Shown one piece after another: positions 4,561 through 7,375 of a stretch of DNA of 7,375 bases. Position numbers and translations under genes: made by a program. Each line of letters begins with the position of its first letter. Within the stretch, counting starts at the first letter, position 1. The DNA lies in NCBI GenBank assembly GCA_027451565.1, contig DAIDJC010000172.1, positions 1 to 7,375 of the forward strand, written 5' to 3'. This stretch comes from Limisphaerales bacterium. GTDB lineage: Bacteria > Verrucomicrobiota > Verrucomicrobiia > Limisphaerales > UBA11358. The notes beneath the pieces are model-generated. The model was not told the origin of the DNA. It ran no database searches and saw nothing but the letters and a program-made list of their open reading frames with translations.

Positions 4561-7374
4561 GCGCCGCATCAGGCGTTCTTCCGTCGGTTGGGCGGACAGC
4601 GTTTCATCCTGGTCCACGGCCTGATAGGCGGTTGTGGGCTTTAATTCCCTTCCGGAAGCAGTCAGCAGCCTGCCTTCATGCACGTGGACGTTTTCGACCG
4701 TGTAAAGGGTATTGTTCCTTTCGTAAAATGTCTTCATTTCGTTGAGGTGAAAAGGACGGGATCCGCGACGTCCAAACACCACGGTTTGATTTCCGCTCTC
4801 ATCAACCACTCGGTCACGATCCAAACCGCGGCCCACCGCGACTGCCGGGGCCCGAGTGGGATAAGTGGCAATCAGAATCGGACAAGGCTCTGGACTGAAG
4901 CCCATGGCGCCCGGAACCGTGTCCGGCGATATCAATTGAAGCACGCGAAGACCGTTTTTCCCATCCGCTATGAGTGCATATTCAGATGCGCTGACCGAGC
5001 CAACCTGCACGGCGCGGGTATCATTCAGCAACCCGCCTGCATTGAAGAGGGACTTGAGCCGTGGTTTTTCTGGGTTGGTGATGTCAATCAAGGCAAGACC
5101 ATCCCCGCCATCCGCCACATAGGCATAGGTTCGTGCCAGATAGAATCGCTGCGCATGTCGCAGTGGGATCAAGGCACCCGGGACAAGGCGTGGCTTGGCA
5201 GGTTCGGTGATGTCCAGCACCTTGAAACCTTCATCATCCGTGATAAATGCATAGCGGAACTGGACCCCCACAGCCTTGGGGTTGTTCAGGCCATGTGTGA
5301 GTTCGCCAGCCAGCACGGGGGTTGCCAGTGCATCATTGCGCAATCCCACCACAAAAAGACCGTTGGTGCCCACCACATAGAGATTGGTTCCAGCCATGCA
5401 GGAATCCATGGCGCCGCCAAGCTTGCCTTCAGGATTGAAGCGAATGATTTTTTCGCGGTCAAAAAAATTATTGTCCGGGTTGCCATCCAGCAGCGTGCCC
5501 ACCGAGACCATCACCAACCCCTGCTCAAGATCGGTGACAAAAACCCAGGCATAAATCGGGCTGACGGGCTGCTCCTCGTTGGAGGGATTTCTCAGACGCA
5601 GCGGATCAATGGCCAGGGTGCTTGGAAGCGTCACACTGGTGGCGAAGGGTGTTCGCACGCGGGTGCGTTGCCCCAGAGGCGAAACCGGCGCGGTGACTAT
5701 TTTTTCAGAGAATCCCTTGTTGTTGAGGTTGGCAATATCGAAGACTTCAAACCCATCCGAACCGTTGGCGGTATAGAGATACTCGCCCCGCTGGACGAGA
5801 TCCAGGATGTCATGTGCATTCTTGTGTTCCGATTCCTGGAGCACGCCATGATGGGTCTTGACGTGTTGAAGATAGTTGTCCGGGTAGGCCAGCTTTTGAA
5901 GGTGACTGCCAATGACGGCCTGGGGCTCATCTGCTTCGGTCCAAACTACGGCATCCAGGCCGCCTGAACCTTCGCCCACAAAAACATGCCGTCCAAAAAA
6001 ATTCACGGTTCCCGTGCCAAATCCGAGCAGGGAAGCCATCCAGGCATTATTGTCATTGGCGGAGGAAAGGTGACAATCCTCGCAATTTTTGGTGGTTCCG
6101 ACACCGCTGGTGGTGTGAGGAAAATGGGGGTTATAAGCCTGGCCGCTGTAACCCTCGGCGCTGATGGTCTGCTGCTGGGCATAAACCCATTCGCGATTGG
6201 CATTCTGAGAGCTGACCAGCACGGCGGATGATGACCGAAGGACGGCAAGGCGGTGGTGTTTGTAGTCAGCGTCTATTCCCAATTGAAACACATCATCACG
6301 CACCACCTGGGGATTGTAGGAGGTGAAATTGCGGTCGGTTACGCCCTCGAATTTATTGAGGGCCACGCGCTGGTTGGCGCGCATGGGCAGGTGGCATCCA
6401 AAGCAGGAGGTTGCCCAGGAGGTGTGGCAAATCTGGCAGGAAACATTGTCATTGTCATGGGCCAGGCAGCGTTGGCACCGGTCGGCAGAAGGCACGGCAC
6501 CCCATGTTTTTCCATCCCGCCAAAGAGTTTTGGCATAGGCGGACTCGGGATCATAATGTGGGGATGCCGGATTGATGGTGTCCATGGTCTGGGGAACTTC
6601 CCAGGTTAAATCAGGGGTCATGGAGGAGCGTTGATACAGGCGGTTGTCCTGCCAGAAGAAACGCGGTCCCCAAGGCGTGTTGTCTGCCTGCAAATTCACC
6701 GGCACTATTTTATTCCCTTTCCAGACGCCACCATTACCGCTGGTTAGCAGTGTCGGGCGCTTTTCAATGGTGCCATGGCAGTCAATGCATTCGATGGTTG
6801 TGGCAGCGCGGGGTTCTCCATACAACATGCCGTTCCCATGCACATCCACGTCAAAATGACAATCCACACACTGCATTCCATGCGCAAGGTGCTCATCCTT
6901 CAAATGAACAGCCAGGGCGAATTTATGAGGGTCGTCCGACGGAATGATCCTGTCTTCCCTATCACGAAGGTTACCCTGGCGATCATGCTTGAAAACAGCG
7001 CGAAAAATCCAGCCGTGACCGTGATAATCGGCAAACTGGGTGTTCTTCAGCTTGGGATTCAGCTCCGAAACCTTCTCCAAAAAATCCAAATTTCCCCACA
7101 AACCGCGCGCCGCAGCCGCCTCAGGGTTGTCCTGGATTGACAGAGTAAGATTCCCTGGGGTGACATTGCGTTGTTTCTTGGGATATAAAAATTCGCCATC
7201 GGTTTCCTCATCCCACCAGGTAAAACCCAGGTAGGGGTTGACGAATAAATTGCCCTGGTGCATGTGGCAACTCATGCATTGGCTCGAGGGAATGGAGCGT
7301 GTGAACTGATGCCTGATTGGATGACCTCGCTCGTCTTTCCTTATGGTTTTATCCGCGGTAAAGCTGAGCCCCTG
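4552..7374 (-). CDS. Multiheme c-type cytochrome with C-terminal LVIVD-type beta-propeller (N-terminus beyond window)
   Basis: At least 940 residues are visible; the frame stays open to the right edge, so the start and the expected signal peptide are missing. The Met at 7275 is not the start: it lies inside a heme motif, CMSCH. Visible numbering (first full codon at 7374-7372 = 1). Covalent heme sites CxxCH: 33-37 (7278-7264), 169-173 (6870-6856), 196-200 (6789-6775), 313-317 (6438-6424), 324-328 (6405-6391), 431-435 (6084-6070). A variant CQRCLAH sits at 300-306 (6477-6457). Many lone His residues (for example HGH near 118-120 and several at 490-521) could be distal ligands. From about 524 to 820 the chain turns into LVIVD-like blades such as YAFITDDEGFKVLDITEPAKP and YAYVADGGDGLALIDITNPEKP, predicting a second, propeller domain. 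Heme c attachment requires the periplasm or cell surface. The likely role is electron transfer; the donor and acceptor are unknown. It heads an operon with the NHL protein. Confidence 0.88.
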   Translation of the reverse strand, partial: QGLSFTADKTIRKDERGHPIRHQFTRSIPSSQCMSCHMHQGNLFVNPYLGFTWWDEETDGEFLYPKKQRNVTPGNLTLSIQDNPEAAAARGLWGNLDFLEKVSELNPKLKNTQFADYHGHGWIFRAVFKHDRQGNLRDREDRIIPSDDPHKFALAVHLKDEHLAHGMQCVDCHFDVDVHGNGMLYGEPRAATTIECIDCHGTIEKRPTLLTSGNGGVWKGNKIVPVNLQADNTPWGPRFFWQDNRLYQRSSMTPDLTWEVPQTMDTINPASPHYDPESAYAKTLWRDGKTWGAVPSADRCQRCLAHDNDNVSCQICHTSWATSCFGCHLPMRANQRVALNKFEGVTDRNFTSYNPQVVRDDVFQLGIDADYKHHRLAVLRSSSAVLVSSQNANREWVYAQQQTISAEGYSGQAYNPHFPHTTSGVGTTKNCEDCHLSSANDNNAWMASLLGFGTGTVNFFGRHVFVGEGSGGLDAVVWTEADEPQAVIGSHLQKLAYPDNYLQHVKTHHGVLQESEHKNAHDILDLVQRGEYLYTANGSDGFEVFDIANLNNKGFSEKIVTAPVSPLGQRTRVRTPFATSVTLPSTLAIDPLRLRNPSNEEQPVSPIYAWVFVTDLEQGLVMVSVGTLLDGNPDNNFFDREKIIRFNPEGKLGGAMDSCMAGTNLYVVGTNGLFVVGLRNDALATPVLAGELTHGLNNPKAVGVQFRYAFITDDEGFKVLDITEPAKPRLVPGALIPLRHAQRFYLARTYAYVADGGDGLALIDITNPEKPRLKSLFNAGGLLNDTRAVQVGSVSASEYALIADGKNGLRVLQLISPDTVPGAMGFSPEPCPILIATYPTRAPAVAVGRGLDRDRVVDESGNQTVVFGRRGSRPFHLNEMKTFYERNNTLYTVENVHVHEGRLLTASGRELKPTTAYQAVDQDETLSAQPTEERLMRRGE

Positions 7375-7375
7375 G

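Noticed and set aside
4678..5967. A 429-codon open frame on the plus strand
   Set aside because: It is a mirror of the propeller half of the cytochrome gene. The minus-strand frame has clear LVIVD repeats and continues through the heme motifs; the plus frame shows nothing recognisable.
1..7375. CRISPR arrays, insertion sequences, tRNA or rRNA genes
   Set aside because: I saw no regularly spaced direct repeats outside coding propeller blades, no transposase-like protein with terminal repeats, and no tRNA- or rRNA-like sequence on either strand by eye.

Overview
The window looks like chromosomal DNA from an environmental Gram-negative bacterium, most likely a member of the Verrucomicrobiota (Pedosphaera/Limisphaera-like). 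The main pointer is the secreted NHL-repeat protein, whose C-terminal domain (pattern L-S-W...AGK-Y...Q...T...W..LG...D...R-YRVV) is a type I associate with secreted proteins of that phylum. The multiheme cytochrome with a propeller tail also fits the Verrucomicrobiota/Planctomycetota world. This assignment is recalled from family knowledge and was not searched.

Plus strand, 2-1590: the 3' end of a succinate dehydrogenase/fumarate reductase flavoprotein gene (sdhA) and, 62 bases later, the complete iron-sulfur subunit gene (sdhB). Together they form the soluble catalytic half of respiratory complex II. The sequence style of both (the HYAMGGI and SLSDLLVFGKRAG blocks in SdhA; the WNCKAGKCGSC and CIECFLC blocks in SdhB) resembles the actinobacterial Sdh1-type enzymes more than the E. 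coli type. A membrane anchor gene would be expected upstream, outside the window.

Plus strand, 1591-3217: a 217-base intergenic region with several competing short inverted repeats, then a complete uronate isomerase gene (uxaC). UxaC opens hexuronate catabolism (glucuronate/galacturonate), which fits a polysaccharide-degrading lifestyle. It has no obvious functional tie to sdhAB and probably has its own promoter, which I could not place confidently. Two hairpins inside uxaC look like intrinsic terminators when read on the opposite strand.

Minus strand, 7374-3275: a two-gene operon convergent with uxaC. The first gene is truncated by the right edge of the window. It encodes a large multiheme c-type cytochrome (six visible CxxCH sites plus one CxxC-x-A-H variant) whose C-terminal half is an LVIVD-type beta-propeller. 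The second gene overlaps it by four bases (ATGA) and encodes a secreted protein with six NHL repeats at a near-exact 55-residue period, predicted to close a six-bladed propeller. The pair looks like an envelope or extracellular electron-transfer or sensing module of unknown substrate. It is the most interesting part of the window.
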